DNA of 44,788 nucleotides from Bacteroidota bacterium (GCA_012729475.1 JAAYDB010000093.1:1-44788); one strand, 5' to 3'; positions 36,189 to 44,402 are shown, counted from the first letter of the stretch. Numbers and translations: made by a program. Notes: generated from the letters alone by a model not told the origin.

Positions 36189-36209
36189 CCTTAATAATTA
36201 CTTTATGTG

Positions 36210-36217
36210 CAAATGTA
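36210..36217 (-). promoter_or_regulatory. Candidate -7 box for the tmk operon
   Basis: Minus-strand TACATTTG matches TAnnTTTG exactly, 22 bp upstream of the tmk ATG (36188). No TTTG lies at the consensus distance. Confidence 0.4.
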
Positions 36218-36424
36218 ATAAGCCCGTCCCAAAGTTTAAAACGAAAGAAATGCATAATTGTGATTACTTTTAAGCACTTATCAACCTCTTTCACTTTTCA
36301 GGCTGGAAAAAACCTGTTATTATATTATATTATATGCATCCATGGATAAATTATTTAATAATACATACTATCCTTCCCACTGTTTTTGATAAATTCATTA
36401 ATTTCGGCAATTATTATTTGAAGC

Positions 36425-37270
36425 TTGAAAGATAAACCCAGATATATTAATGCGGGAGGCAGACTTCTTGACCTCAGTAGTCCGAGAGTGATGGGAATAC
36501 TGAATGTTACTCCTGATTCCTTTTATAGTGGCAGTCGTGTTATGGCTGAGAATGAGATTGTTAAGAAAGCCTTTCAGATGTCAGAAGAAGGAGCGGATAT
36601 TATTGATGTGGGAGGTTATTCCTCACGGCCCTATGCTGATCAAGTGACGGCAGAGGAGGAGAAGAGAAGGGTGTTAAAGGCAATAAAAATAATTAAACGT
36701 GAACTGCCCGGTATAATAATTTCAGTTGATACTTTCAGGTCTGAAATTGCCAGAGAAGCTGTATCCGTTTGCGGGGCAGATATGATCAATGATATATCAG
36801 CTGGCAATATGGATGAAGAGATGTTTAATCTCATTGAAGAGCTCAATGTCCCTTATGTCCTTATGCACATGCAGGGTACCCCAGTAACTATGCAGGAAAA
36901 TCCGTTTTATGAGGATGTTGTTGCAGATATATTGAAACAAATGAGTCATAAGATAGTCAGACTTAAGTCTGCCGGCGTGAAGGATGTAATATTTGACCCG
37001 GGTTTTGGCTTTGGAAAGACAATTAAACATAACTTTGAATTGCTGAGAAGATTAAATGAGTTTGAAATAACTGATCTGCCTTTAATGGTTGGAGTGTCAA
37101 GAAAATCAATGATCTGGAAGACTCTTTCGATAACACCCGGCGAGGCTCTTAACGGGACTGTCGTTCTGAATACTGTAGCTTTGCTTAACGGAGCTGATAT
37201 TCTCAGAGTTCATGACGTTAAAGAAGCAGTTGAGGCAGTAAAACTTGTAAATGAATTAAAAAAAAGCTGA
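36425..37270 (+). CDS. folP: Dihydropteroate synthase, TTG start
   Basis: A 281-residue TIM-barrel enzyme joining p-aminobenzoate to the pterin pyrophosphate in folate synthesis; it is the sulfonamide target. The family signatures 'MGILNVTPDSFYSG' (23-36), 'GADIIDVGGYSSRP' and 'DPGFGFGKTIKHN' are intact. The start is TTG at 36425, preceded in frame by a stop at 36419, so no longer start exists. The next ATG (residue 23) would cut into the first signature, so TTG is very likely used. It is followed after 30 bp by cdaA, a pairing common in Bacteroidota. Confidence 0.95.
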   Translation: MKDKPRYINAGGRLLDLSSPRVMGILNVTPDSFYSGSRVMAENEIVKKAFQMSEEGADIIDVGGYSSRPYADQVTAEEEKRRVLKAIKIIKRELPGIIISVDTFRSEIAREAVSVCGADMINDISAGNMDEEMFNLIEELNVPYVLMHMQGTPVTMQENPFYEDVVADILKQMSHKIVRLKSAGVKDVIFDPGFGFGKTIKHNFELLRRLNEFEITDLPLMVGVSRKSMIWKTLSITPGEALNGTVVLNTVALLNGADILRVHDVKEAVEAVKLVNELKKS

Positions 37271-37300
37271 TATTTACAGCATATATAAGTACAATAAACA

Positions 37301-38077
37301 ATGCTAGTACCGGTTACCTTCCTTGATGTTCTTGATATTTTAATAGTTGCTTTTATTTTGTATCAACTGTATAAAATAATCAAAGGCACTTCTGCTGTCA
37401 GTATCTTTATTGCTGTATTCTTTTTGTACCTGTTCTGGCTTATAGTGAAGGCATTGAATATGCAATTGGTTAGTTCGTTGCTTGGTCAGGTGATGGGTGT
37501 TGGAGTTATTGCTCTTATAGTTGTTTTTCAACAGGAAGTGAGACGCTTTCTTCTTGTTATTGGAAACAGATACATACAGAATACAAAATATTCACTCAAG
37601 AAATTTTTTAATTCAGGCACAGAAGAACAACCGGCACTGGCTATTGCCGATGAACTGGTCAGAGCATCAGAGTCGATGGCCCGTAAGAAAATTGGTGCAC
37701 TGATTGTGATAAGTCGCGAAAGTAAACTCACAATGTATTCTGACGGAGGAGAACTAATTAGGGCCCAGATAAGTGCTGAATTACTGGAAACGATTTTTTT
37801 TAAAAATACTCCTTTACACGATGGAGCAGTAATAATTGAAGATAATTTGATTATGGCAGCACGATGTCCGCTGCCTGTTACTGACCAACTGGTACTCTTA
37901 CCCCACCTTGGGATGAGACACAGGGCAGCAATAGGAATGTCTGAACAGACAGATGCTCTGGTAATTGTTATTTCAGAAGAAACAGGCCGTATATCAGTGG
38001 CTGATTCCGGAGAACTGAGAGAAAATGTCAAAGCAGATGAACTGAAAAATATTCTCCTGATGGAAAAAGTATGGTGA
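37301..38077 (+). CDS. cdaA: Diadenylate cyclase CdaA (c-di-AMP synthase)
   Basis: A 258-residue membrane-bound DAC-domain enzyme that makes cyclic di-AMP from two ATP. Residues 1-80 hold three membrane helices, a coiled linker follows, and the DAC domain carries DGA (174-176) and RHR (206-208), the two catalytic motifs. This is the CdaA/DacA arrangement, which in Firmicutes responds to osmotic and cell-wall state. The gene follows folP, rather than the cdaR-glmM neighbours seen in Bacillus, and no CdaR (YbbR) gene is seen. It is convergent with the secreted unknown at 38138. Confidence 0.96.
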   Translation: MLVPVTFLDVLDILIVAFILYQLYKIIKGTSAVSIFIAVFFLYLFWLIVKALNMQLVSSLLGQVMGVGVIALIVVFQQEVRRFLLVIGNRYIQNTKYSLKKFFNSGTEEQPALAIADELVRASESMARKKIGALIVISRESKLTMYSDGGELIRAQISAELLETIFFKNTPLHDGAVIIEDNLIMAARCPLPVTDQLVLLPHLGMRHRAAIGMSEQTDALVIVISEETGRISVADSGELRENVKADELKNILLMEKVW

Positions 38078-38137
38078 GAATAATGTGGGTTTTGAGAATA
38101 AGAAATACTTTCTCTATAGAAATTATATAATCGGATA

Positions 38138-38872
38138 CTAGAACTCTTCCAAAAGTGATACGACAAGATTTTCAAGCTCTTCTTCGGTACTTTTTTTACC
38201 TGCCCTGGCAAAATTCCTGGAAATTATTTCTTTTTTTCCGGGAAAGAGTTTTATAAGTGATCTTCGCGTTAGTTGTACCTGATAAAATACTCCTCCAGGT
38301 CCTTCAATGAAATATTTGTTTTCCGGACGGTATTCATCAAATCGACGGTCAATGGTGTAGGGACCTTTATATTCTGCCTGAATAAATAATTTATCTGGTA
38401 CCTTGATGAACTGATTTGGACTATCTTTTAAAACCTGGTAGAATTTATCCTCTTTCATGGTCTTTTCAAAGCTGATCTCACCTGTGGTTCTGAAGATTAT
38501 ATCTCCTCTGTCTGTGCTTATTATCAGTTCTTTAATATTATCTGAAGATAATTCCATAAGTACACCTGTTCGGGGATGGAGAAACAGCACATTATTATTC
38601 ACTATATCCAGATCACTCAAAAACTGAATGTATTTTTCATCTCCCCGGGGAAGCATAAGAGAAGCAAATAGCGTATCGAAAAGTCTCGGACTCCCTTGTA
38701 CTCCTTCATATCTGTTATCAAAACTGACAGCTCCCGCTGAGCTTGGATTAAGACTCCCGATAGCGCGCAGATTGAGGTCGCCATTGATGCCACCCTGATA
38801 GGTGCTTGCTGATTGTGGAAATACAAGACAACAGGGAAAAAACAATACAATGAAAAGAATAATACTTCTCAT
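38138..38872 (-). CDS. Hypothetical secreted protein
   Basis: With the start at 38872 the protein has 244 residues and opens with a signal peptide (MRSIILFIVLFFPCCLVFPQ). An upstream ATG at 38917 would add 15 residues before the signal and is less likely. The mature part is mixed alpha/beta, with 'LRAIGSLNPSSAGAVSFDNRY', a strand-rich middle ('MELSSDNIKELIISTDRG') and a C-terminal helix 'STEEELENLVVSLLEEF'. No known motif is seen. It is convergent with cdaA and about 400 bp from the divergent DUF386 gene. Confidence 0.75.
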   Translation of the reverse strand: MRSIILFIVLFFPCCLVFPQSASTYQGGINGDLNLRAIGSLNPSSAGAVSFDNRYEGVQGSPRLFDTLFASLMLPRGDEKYIQFLSDLDIVNNNVLFLHPRTGVLMELSSDNIKELIISTDRGDIIFRTTGEISFEKTMKEDKFYQVLKDSPNQFIKVPDKLFIQAEYKGPYTIDRRFDEYRPENKYFIEGPGGVFYQVQLTRRSLIKLFPGKKEIISRNFARAGKKSTEEELENLVVSLLEEF

Positions 38873-39266
38873 CAGTCTGAAATATTTATTCACTATAAAA
38901 GGGTTGTGTTCTGACATATACTTAAAATAAATTGGATGGTTACGAAATCCCCTAAAAATAGTCTTGTCCGTTTTGTCTGTTATATAACGTTATCATTATG
39001 TCAAAGCTAACAAAAATATCCTCTTAACTTGTATACGTTGAGACATATTCCGCATAATCTTTAATGCATATTGATCATTGTTTGTTACTTCATACAATAA
39101 AAAATCAAGGATAGAAAAGATTTATTTAAATTCTGTCTTTTGTTCTTACTTCATTTGCCAGCCACATTTCACAATTATTGTTTTTTTCTTATATTGTGAT
39201 CCTGAATAAATAATTAATCAACAAGGTTTATACAAGTATAATCTTAATATTTTAAATCATTTACAA
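38873..39266. other. Intergenic region without a gene, with a 10-bp palindrome
   Basis: About 390 bp, very AT-rich, with no ORF that looks coding. It contains the perfect palindrome ATAACGTTAT (38984-38993). No exact TAnnTTTG box with a good -33 was found before the DUF386 gene. Its size and divergent flanks make it a likely control region. Confidence 0.4.
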
Positions 39267-39881
39267 ATGCAAAACTTATTCTCAAAAATCATGGTAGTGA
39301 CTGTTTTTTTAGGCCTGTTTGGCTGTAATGGCTCCGATGACCCATCAACATGGAGTGAAAAAAAAATTGATGAATGGTTTGAAAAAGGCGATTGGCTTAA
39401 TGGTTGGCAGGTCCAGCCTGACGCTACTACAAACCGTAAAGAAATGGTAATATCCTATTTCAAACATAAAGAAAGATGGGATAAGGCTTTCCAGTGGCTG
39501 AAGAATACAGATCTGCAAAACCTCGGGAAAGCCCGTATTGATATTGATGGAGATAATGTTTATGCCTTACCCAGTGAGTATATCTCAAAAAATGAAGAAG
39601 ACACACGTTTTGAAGCACATGAGGTATATGCAGATATACAGTATGTTATTTCAGGGAAAGAACTTATTGGTGTGACTCCGAAATCTGAACTTAATGAAAT
39701 AACAGAACCTTATAATCCTGCCGGGGATATTGTTTTTATGACTGTTAATAATTTCAAAGATTGTCCGGCTAATCCGGATAAAGTATTTGTTCTGTTCCCC
39801 GATGATCTTCACAGACCCGGACTGAAAGACGGAGAAAATGCACCTGTTAAAAAAGTTGTACTTAAAGTTAAGTTAAACTAA
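39267..39881 (+). CDS. YhcH/YjgK/YiaL (DUF386) family lipoprotein
   Basis: A 204-residue protein with an SPII signal peptide ending 'LGLFGCNGS' (Cys20), followed by a DUF386 cupin-like domain. The domain motifs are 'EAHEVYADIQYVISGKELIGV' (about 117-137) and 'VLFPDDLHRPGLKDG', with histidines placed as in the family's metal site. Most DUF386 proteins (TabA, YhcH) are cytosolic and linked to sialic acid or other sugar use; this one carries an export signal and is predicted to sit in the envelope. A D-lyxose isomerase-type gene follows 250 bp downstream. The substrate is unknown. Confidence 0.85.
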   Translation: MQNLFSKIMVVTVFLGLFGCNGSDDPSTWSEKKIDEWFEKGDWLNGWQVQPDATTNRKEMVISYFKHKERWDKAFQWLKNTDLQNLGKARIDIDGDNVYALPSEYISKNEEDTRFEAHEVYADIQYVISGKELIGVTPKSELNEITEPYNPAGDIVFMTVNNFKDCPANPDKVFVLFPDDLHRPGLKDGENAPVKKVVLKVKLN

Positions 39882-39886
39882 AAGGT

Positions 39887-39957
39887 AGCTCAAATCTTTA
39901 TTTGGAGCTTTCTTTCAAAGCTATTCTTTCCTTTAATCACAGAAAAGAATAGCTTTG
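39887..39957 (+). terminator. Tandem hairpins after the DUF386 gene
   Basis: A first hairpin pairs AGCTCAAAT (39887-39895) with ATTTGGAGCT (39900-39909), one G bulged, followed by TTCTTTC. A second pairs CAAAGCTATTCTTT (39916-39929) with AAAGAATAGCTTTG (39944-39957), a perfect 14-bp stem with T-rich sequence after it. Together they should stop transcription before the isomerase gene. Confidence 0.7.
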
Positions 39958-40088
39958 ATTTTGATTCAAATGCTGCTGTCTTTAATGACAGAATAAATAT
40001 GTTCAACTTTTATTCGGTAACCTGTTGTGTTATGCCTGGGCCTGAATGGATAATATTTATGATATTAATAAGCCGAATATAAAGATTT

Positions 40089-40096
40089 TATATTTG
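40089..40096 (+). promoter_or_regulatory. Candidate -7 box for the lyxose isomerase-type gene
   Basis: TATATTTG matches TAnnTTTG exactly, 33 bp before the ATG at 40129. No TTTG is seen at -33. The inverted repeat CTGTC/GACAG (39976-39991) lies about 100 bp upstream. Confidence 0.45.
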
Positions 40097-40128
40097 ATTA
40101 AAGTAGATTTTTGCTTTAAAACAACTGA

Positions 40129-40809
40129 ATGCCAATGAAGAGAAGCGAAATAAATCACATAATAAAAGAAGCTGTAAGGTTTTTTACAAGCCATCAATTT
40201 ATGCTTCCCGAGTGGGCTTTCTGGTCGCCTGATAAATGGAAGGGTTCTTATAATAAATGTTCTGAGATAGTTGACAACAAACTTGGTTGGGATATCACTG
40301 ATTTTGGAAGCGGTGATTTCTGGAAAACAGGTCTTACATTATTTACTGTCAGAAACGGTAATCTACAGACTCATAATAAGGTTTATTGTGAAAAAATCAT
40401 GATATCGGGTGAGGAACAGGAAACACCTGTTCATTTTCACTGGAACAAGACAGAAGACATTATTAACAGGGGAGGAGGGAACCTTGTAATTGAACTATGG
40501 CACGCCACACCTGATGACAAACTTTCGGATGAGGATGTGATAATTAGCATAGATGGAATAAGAACAACAGTGAAACCCGGAGAAAGGCTAATTCTTTATC
40601 CCGGACAAAGCGTTTGTCTGCCCCCACGTCTGTATCATAAATTCTATGGAGAAAAAGGACTTGGCAAAGTACTTATTGGAGAAGTCAGTGTGGTTAATGA
40701 TGATGATAATGATAACAGGTTTTTTGATAACATAGGAAGATTCCCTCAAACAGAGGAAGATACAGAACCCGTACACCTGCTCGTTAAAGATTATCCGAAC
40801 TATCTTTAG
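40129..40809 (+). CDS. D-lyxose/D-mannose ketol-isomerase family protein (cupin)
   Basis: A 226-residue cupin-fold isomerase of the D-lyxose isomerase family (EC 5.3.1.15), which interconverts D-lyxose and D-xylulose and often D-mannose and D-fructose. The metal-binding set is visible: His102 and His104 in 'VHFHWNKTEDIINRGGGNL', Glu109, and His170 in 'LPPRLYHKFYG'. Length is normal. The ATG at 40129 and the one two codons later are both possible starts. It lies downstream of the secreted DUF386 protein and upstream of a Nudix gene. No sugar transporter or kinase is nearby, so the natural sugar is inference. Confidence 0.87.
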   Translation: MPMKRSEINHIIKEAVRFFTSHQFMLPEWAFWSPDKWKGSYNKCSEIVDNKLGWDITDFGSGDFWKTGLTLFTVRNGNLQTHNKVYCEKIMISGEEQETPVHFHWNKTEDIINRGGGNLVIELWHATPDDKLSDEDVIISIDGIRTTVKPGERLILYPGQSVCLPPRLYHKFYGEKGLGKVLIGEVSVVNDDDNDNRFFDNIGRFPQTEEDTEPVHLLVKDYPNYL

Positions 40810-40855
40810 AACAAAGGATCATCTTTTCAAACAAAGTTTAGCTCAATAATATTAC

Positions 40856-41257
40856 ATGAGAAAGATAGCTGCAATCATTCTGGAAAATGATAAAAAAGAA
40901 TTATTGTTATATCTCCGTGATAATAAACCTGATATTCCTTTTCCTGATTGCTGGGACTTGATTGGAGGTCATGTAGAAGAAGGAGAAACACCGGAAGAAG
41001 CTCTGATCAGGGAGATAAAAGAAGAATTGGACTATGAAATCAGAGAATATAGTTTCTTCCGTAAATATTATTGTTTTGAGGGAGATGCTTACCCGAATAT
41101 AAAATTTATCTATTCCGGGAAAATAGACCTTCCAATTGAAAAAATAACCCTTTACGAAGGAGTGAGAGCTTGCTTTTTTAACGTTGAAGAAATAAAACAT
41201 ATAAAATTTGCAAATATCATTAAGAGTATAGTGATTGATTATCTTGATAACAAATAA
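40856..41257 (+). CDS. Nudix hydrolase
   Basis: A 133-residue Nudix protein. The Nudix box runs from about residue 37 ('GGHVEEGETPEEALIREIKE', then ELDYEI), containing the REIKEE core that binds divalent metal; the family's usual glycine after 'EE-x' is Asp here. The nearby 'DCWDLIGGH' is typical of enzymes that hydrolyse nucleoside diphosphate derivatives such as oxidised dNTPs, although the substrate cannot be read from sequence. It lies 47 bp after the isomerase gene and may be co-transcribed with it. Confidence 0.9.
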   Translation: MRKIAAIILENDKKELLLYLRDNKPDIPFPDCWDLIGGHVEEGETPEEALIREIKEELDYEIREYSFFRKYYCFEGDAYPNIKFIYSGKIDLPIEKITLYEGVRACFFNVEEIKHIKFANIIKSIVIDYLDNK

Positions 41258-41439
41258 AACTGAACAGTGCATTGTGAAATCTAATTATTATATTGATCTC
41301 TGCAATAGCACTTTCTAAATAATCACCCCGGATTGCTTTATTCTCGTTAATATTTAACAGGATAACTTATAATAGCTTAATTTTGTTAAAGTGTTGCTTC
41401 TTTTCTAGATTGTTTCATCCTTATTAATACGGTATATAT

Positions 41440-41865
41440 ATGGCAAATAAAGAAAAAGTTACAGTAAGATGGCTGGACAATATGGCCTTTGAAGCAGGGA
41501 TTAATAACCATAAAATTATTCTTGATGCAGAACGTGCTGTAGGTGGAGAAGATCGTGGGCCTCACCCCAAACCATTTATGCTTATAGCCCTGGGAGGTTG
41601 TACCGGGATGGATGTTATTTCTATCCTTAAAAAAATGAGAGTGGAAGTTGAAAAATTTGATCTGTATATTGACGGTGAACTGACAGACGAACATCCAAAA
41701 CAATTTACAAGCATCCATGTGGTATATGAATTTACAGGTAAAAACCTGCCATATGATAAAATAAAGAAAGCTGTGGATCTTTCTGAAGAAAGGTATTGCG
41801 GTGTAACAGCCGTTTATAAGAAAGTAATCGATATGTCTACTGAAATAAAAATTATTCAATCATAA
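41440..41865 (+). CDS. OsmC family peroxiredoxin-like protein
   Basis: A 141-residue OsmC-fold protein. The two conserved cysteines are Cys54 in 'LIALGGCTGMDVI' and Cys120 in 'EERYCGVTAV', the pair that reduces organic hydroperoxides in OsmC/Ohr proteins. The start 'VTVRWLDNMAFEA' is a typical first strand. It belongs to the YhfA-like/SACOL1771-like part of the family rather than to Ohr proper. It has 180 bp of upstream sequence and is convergent with AmrS, with only a weak hairpin between them. Confidence 0.9.
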   Translation: MANKEKVTVRWLDNMAFEAGINNHKIILDAERAVGGEDRGPHPKPFMLIALGGCTGMDVISILKKMRVEVEKFDLYIDGELTDEHPKQFTSIHVVYEFTGKNLPYDKIKKAVDLSEERYCGVTAVYKKVIDMSTEIKIIQS

Positions 41866-41990
41866 AAGATTAAGGAAAATAATCATAATCCTTATCTGCT
41901 GAAACAAATTGGGTTATTATAATTTTTGCTTTGTTAAACTGAGCATGGCTGAAAAGTGATAGTTTCAGTCTTTTCATAGATAAATTTTCA

Positions 41991-43001
41991 TTATAGACCT
42001 TTACCGGATACATGTGTTCCACAATCCGGACAATGGCTTTTTTTAATGAAATTATGTGATACACCAAAGCCCGTACGCTCGATGAGCAGAGAACCACATT
42101 GAGGGCATTTGGTACATGAATCGTTAGCTGATAATACATTGCCAACATAAACGTAATATAGCCCCGCCTTTAATCCGGTTTCTTTTGCACTTAACAGGGT
42201 TTCAACCGGTGTCGGTGGAACTTCTTTCATCTTATATGAAGGGAAAAAGCGACTGATATGCCATGGTACATCGCTCCCAAGTTCGTCAGAGACAAAAGCA
42301 GCCATATCGCTTATCTCCGCAGGATCATCATTAACCCCAGGAATAATCAGACTGGTAACCTCGAGCCATATACCCAGCTGTTTTATCTTTTTAAGATTAT
42401 CCAGAACAGGTTGTAGCTTTGCCCCCGTGAAATGTCTGTATGTTTTATCACGGAATGCCTTTAAATCAATATTGACTGCATCAAGATACGGATGAATCAT
42501 ATCTAGCATCTCGTAAGTCATATAACCATTCGATACATATATGTTTTTTAATCCGTTTTCTGTTGCCAGACGTGCAGTGTCAAAAGTGTATTCAAAAAAA
42601 ATAGTTGGCTCTGTATAAGTATAGGCAATGCTTGTGCAACCTGATCGTATCGCATCACTTACAATTTGTTCCGGATTTGCTTTTCGCCCTGCTGTAAGAA
42701 AATTCTTATCTGTTAACTGCGAAATATCACAATTCTGACAAAAAATACAATGAAAATTACAGCCGGGTGTGGCAATACTATAAGCCATTGAACCGGGGAA
42801 AAAATGGTACAGGGGTTTTTTTTCAACAGGATCAACATGACTGGCTATAGTACGGCCATAAACCAGAGTATACAGTGTCCCGTTGTTGTTTATGCGTACA
42901 TTACAGATGCCGGCTTTACCTGACGGTATGACACAACGATGGGAACAAAGATTACAGATTACCTTTTTATTATCTTTTTTCTGATATAAAAGTGCTTCCA
43001 T
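41991..43001 (-). CDS. amrS: AmmeMemoRadiSam system radical SAM enzyme AmrS
   Basis: A 336-residue radical SAM protein. The cluster-binding motif is CNFHCIFC (Cys81, Cys85, Cys88), followed by 'TYTEPTIFFEYTF'. The N-terminus has an extra cysteine set (Cys16, Cys19, Cys23, Cys33), and the C-terminus a zinc-ribbon-like group (Cys299, Cys302, Cys324, Cys327). These features match AmrS, which co-occurs with Memo and AMMECR1 proteins in many prokaryotes. Neither partner gene is in this window, so the system is either split or reduced. The reaction is unknown. It is preceded by a minus-strand TACCTTTG box at 43069-43076. Confidence 0.92.
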   Translation of the reverse strand: MEALLYQKKDNKKVICNLCSHRCVIPSGKAGICNVRINNNGTLYTLVYGRTIASHVDPVEKKPLYHFFPGSMAYSIATPGCNFHCIFCQNCDISQLTDKNFLTAGRKANPEQIVSDAIRSGCTSIAYTYTEPTIFFEYTFDTARLATENGLKNIYVSNGYMTYEMLDMIHPYLDAVNIDLKAFRDKTYRHFTGAKLQPVLDNLKKIKQLGIWLEVTSLIIPGVNDDPAEISDMAAFVSDELGSDVPWHISRFFPSYKMKEVPPTPVETLLSAKETGLKAGLYYVYVGNVLSANDSCTKCPQCGSLLIERTGFGVSHNFIKKSHCPDCGTHVSGKGL

Positions 43002-43068
43002 AGTGTTTCCGGGTAAATGATTACGATTTAAAAGGACAAATAACTTGTTACGGACTAGAGCAACAAAC

Positions 43069-43076
43069 CAAAGGTA
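43069..43076 (-). promoter_or_regulatory. Candidate -7 box for amrS
   Basis: Minus-strand TACCTTTG matches TAnnTTTG exactly, 68 bp upstream of the amrS ATG (43001). No convincing -33 element is present. Confidence 0.35.
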
Positions 43077-43125
43077 TTAAGTATTTACATTTGTATTCGT
43101 GAATATGAGAATTTTGATTTCCTGG

Positions 43126-43803
43126 TCAGGAATCTCTTTCTCCAAACAATATAGTTCCAATGCGCACTATGTTTGCACCTTCTTCAATGGCTATTTTATA
43201 ACTATTACTCATTCCCATTGAAAGATAGCGCATTTCTACATTGGCAATATCTGAATCTTTGATTTTTTCAAATACCGATCTTGTGGCCTTAAAGTAGGGT
43301 CTTGCGTCTTCAGGATTTCCAAAGCGTGGGCCCATGGTCATGATACCCTGAATTTTCAGATTTGGTAAATTGCTTATCTGGTGAATTAACTTTTCAACAT
43401 TCTCAGGTAAAACCCCTGTTTTATTCGATTCTTTTCCACTGTTAATTTCAATAAGAACAGGCATTATTTTCCCTTCTGCCACACATTGTTTATTTACTGC
43501 CTGAGCAAGTTCAACAGAGTCAATAGTCTCAATCATGTCGAAAAGCCTGACGGCTTTCTTTACTTTATTCTTTTGCAAATGTCCTATCATATGCCATTTT
43601 ACGGATGTCCCGATTATCTCATAAATGCGTTCGGCTTCCTGTACATAATTGTATCCTAATGTGTTAATGCCTGCACTAATAGCAGCCTTTACTTCTTCAG
43701 GTAAACGGGTTTTCGCTGCTGCAACCAGTAAAACACCTGGTGGTAACGAATGTAGAATCCTGGTTATTCTCTCTTTAATGTTGTTTAAGTAGCTGTCATT
43801 CAT
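43126..43803 (-). CDS. YggS/PLPBP family pyridoxal phosphate homeostasis protein, copy 2
   Basis: A 225-residue PLP-binding protein of the YggS family. The PLP lysine is Lys31 in 'LLVAAAKTRLPEEV', then 'LGYNYVQEAERI', 'KWHMIGHLQKNKVKKAV', 'PVLIEINSGKESNKTG', 'LSMGMSNSYKIAIEEGAN' and 'VRIGTILFG'. It differs from copy 1 (17537-18205) in almost every variable stretch: its 'YNYVQE' replaces 'ENRVHE', it has the 'SGKESNKTG' and 'GIMTMGP' versions, and it looks like the form common in Deltaproteobacteria, Clostridia and archaea. It may have come by transfer. The intact active site suggests function. Confidence 0.92.
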   Translation of the reverse strand: MNDSYLNNIKERITRILHSLPPGVLLVAAAKTRLPEEVKAAISAGINTLGYNYVQEAERIYEIIGTSVKWHMIGHLQKNKVKKAVRLFDMIETIDSVELAQAVNKQCVAEGKIMPVLIEINSGKESNKTGVLPENVEKLIHQISNLPNLKIQGIMTMGPRFGNPEDARPYFKATRSVFEKIKDSDIANVEMRYLSMGMSNSYKIAIEEGANIVRIGTILFGERDS

Positions 43804-43880
43804 TGGGTATTATTTAATGTTTCTTATCGTTTCTCACTTTCTTAATTTTGGAAAAAGCCGATTTGTTTTTTACGGTATCA

Positions 43881-44024
43881 TCAAAATGCAGGGGCTGCTA
43901 TCTCTGAAATAAAAAGTTGTGCAATATTATAAGGAAGCCCCAGTACAATTTCCTGTTCCTTTATTCCTCCATATTTCCTTGATTCAGACCATCTCAGTTT
44001 GCATATTTCATCATTTGAATTATT
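43881..44024 (-). pseudogene. Protein-coding remnant in frame after the VOC gene
   Basis: After the VOC stop codon the same frame stays open for 47 codons to a TGA at 43881-43883. The product is protein-like: 'CKLRWSESRKYGGIKEQEIV' followed by 'LGLPYNIAQLFISEI'. The string LGLPYNIA recalls the thymidylate synthase motif LG(V/L)P(F/Y)NIA, and the residues before it are placed roughly as in that enzyme, but the rest diverges and the frame ends early. It is best seen as a decayed fragment of a ThyA-like or unrelated gene. There is no start codon of its own with a plausible context. Confidence 0.3.
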
Positions 44025-44402
44025 TTATTCCTGTATTTCTTTTATCTCAAAAACATTGCCGCTTTTATCGCTTATAAAGTATGTGTCATTGACCGGATTC
44101 CTTTTAATCAGAACCTTGTAATTACTTTCAACTGCCTTTTTATAAATAGCTTCTGCTTTAGAATAGCTGAGACAAATATGTGAGAATACCTTGGTTTCTT
44201 TTCCCTTACTATGAAATATTTCGAACTGAGTACCATCATGGTCCATAAGGTATACATCCGCCGCTTTTTTATGGTTAAAGAAATACATGGCTGTTTCACT
44301 GTTTATGGAAAACTTTTTTTTCAGGCTGAAAAGCAGTATTTTCTTAAAGAAATTATTTATGTCTTCAGGCTCATTTACTGTTAAGGCAATATGTGTTAAC
44401 AT
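44025..44402 (-). CDS. VOC family (glyoxalase/bleomycin resistance fold) protein
   Basis: A 125-residue protein with two beta-alpha-beta-beta-beta modules of the vicinal oxygen chelate fold. It opens 'LTHIALTVNEPEDINNFFKK', carries 'VYLMDHDGTQFEIF' in the first half and 'HICLSYSKAEAIYKKAVESN' and 'DTYFISDKSGNVFEIKEI' in the second. Histidines and glutamates at the usual metal positions (His4, Glu near 62, His in 'FSHICLS', Glu near the end) are present. The substrate cannot be told. It lies in a degraded stretch at the right edge of the window. Confidence 0.82.
   Translation of the reverse strand: MLTHIALTVNEPEDINNFFKKILLFSLKKKFSINSETAMYFFNHKKAADVYLMDHDGTQFEIFHSKGKETKVFSHICLSYSKAEAIYKKAVESNYKVLIKRNPVNDTYFISDKSGNVFEIKEIQE

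Noticed and set aside
36318-36336. Short ATTAT-rich tandem stretch upstream of folP
   Set aside because: A brief low-complexity repeat in an AT-rich promoter region; too short to call a repeat element.
37528-38211. 227-codon minus-strand frame over cdaA
   Set aside because: It lies on the opposite strand of a gene with intact catalytic motifs and has the serine-rich composition typical of a shadow frame.
41386-41859. 157-codon minus-strand frame over the OsmC gene
   Set aside because: Its composition is rich in Phe, His and Ile without any motif, and the plus-strand OsmC protein is clear.
41949-41976. Weak hairpins between the OsmC and amrS genes (CTGAAA/TTTCAG or TGAAAAG/CTTTTCA)
   Set aside because: The stems are six or seven bases with large loops and no proper T-run, so they were not called a terminator.
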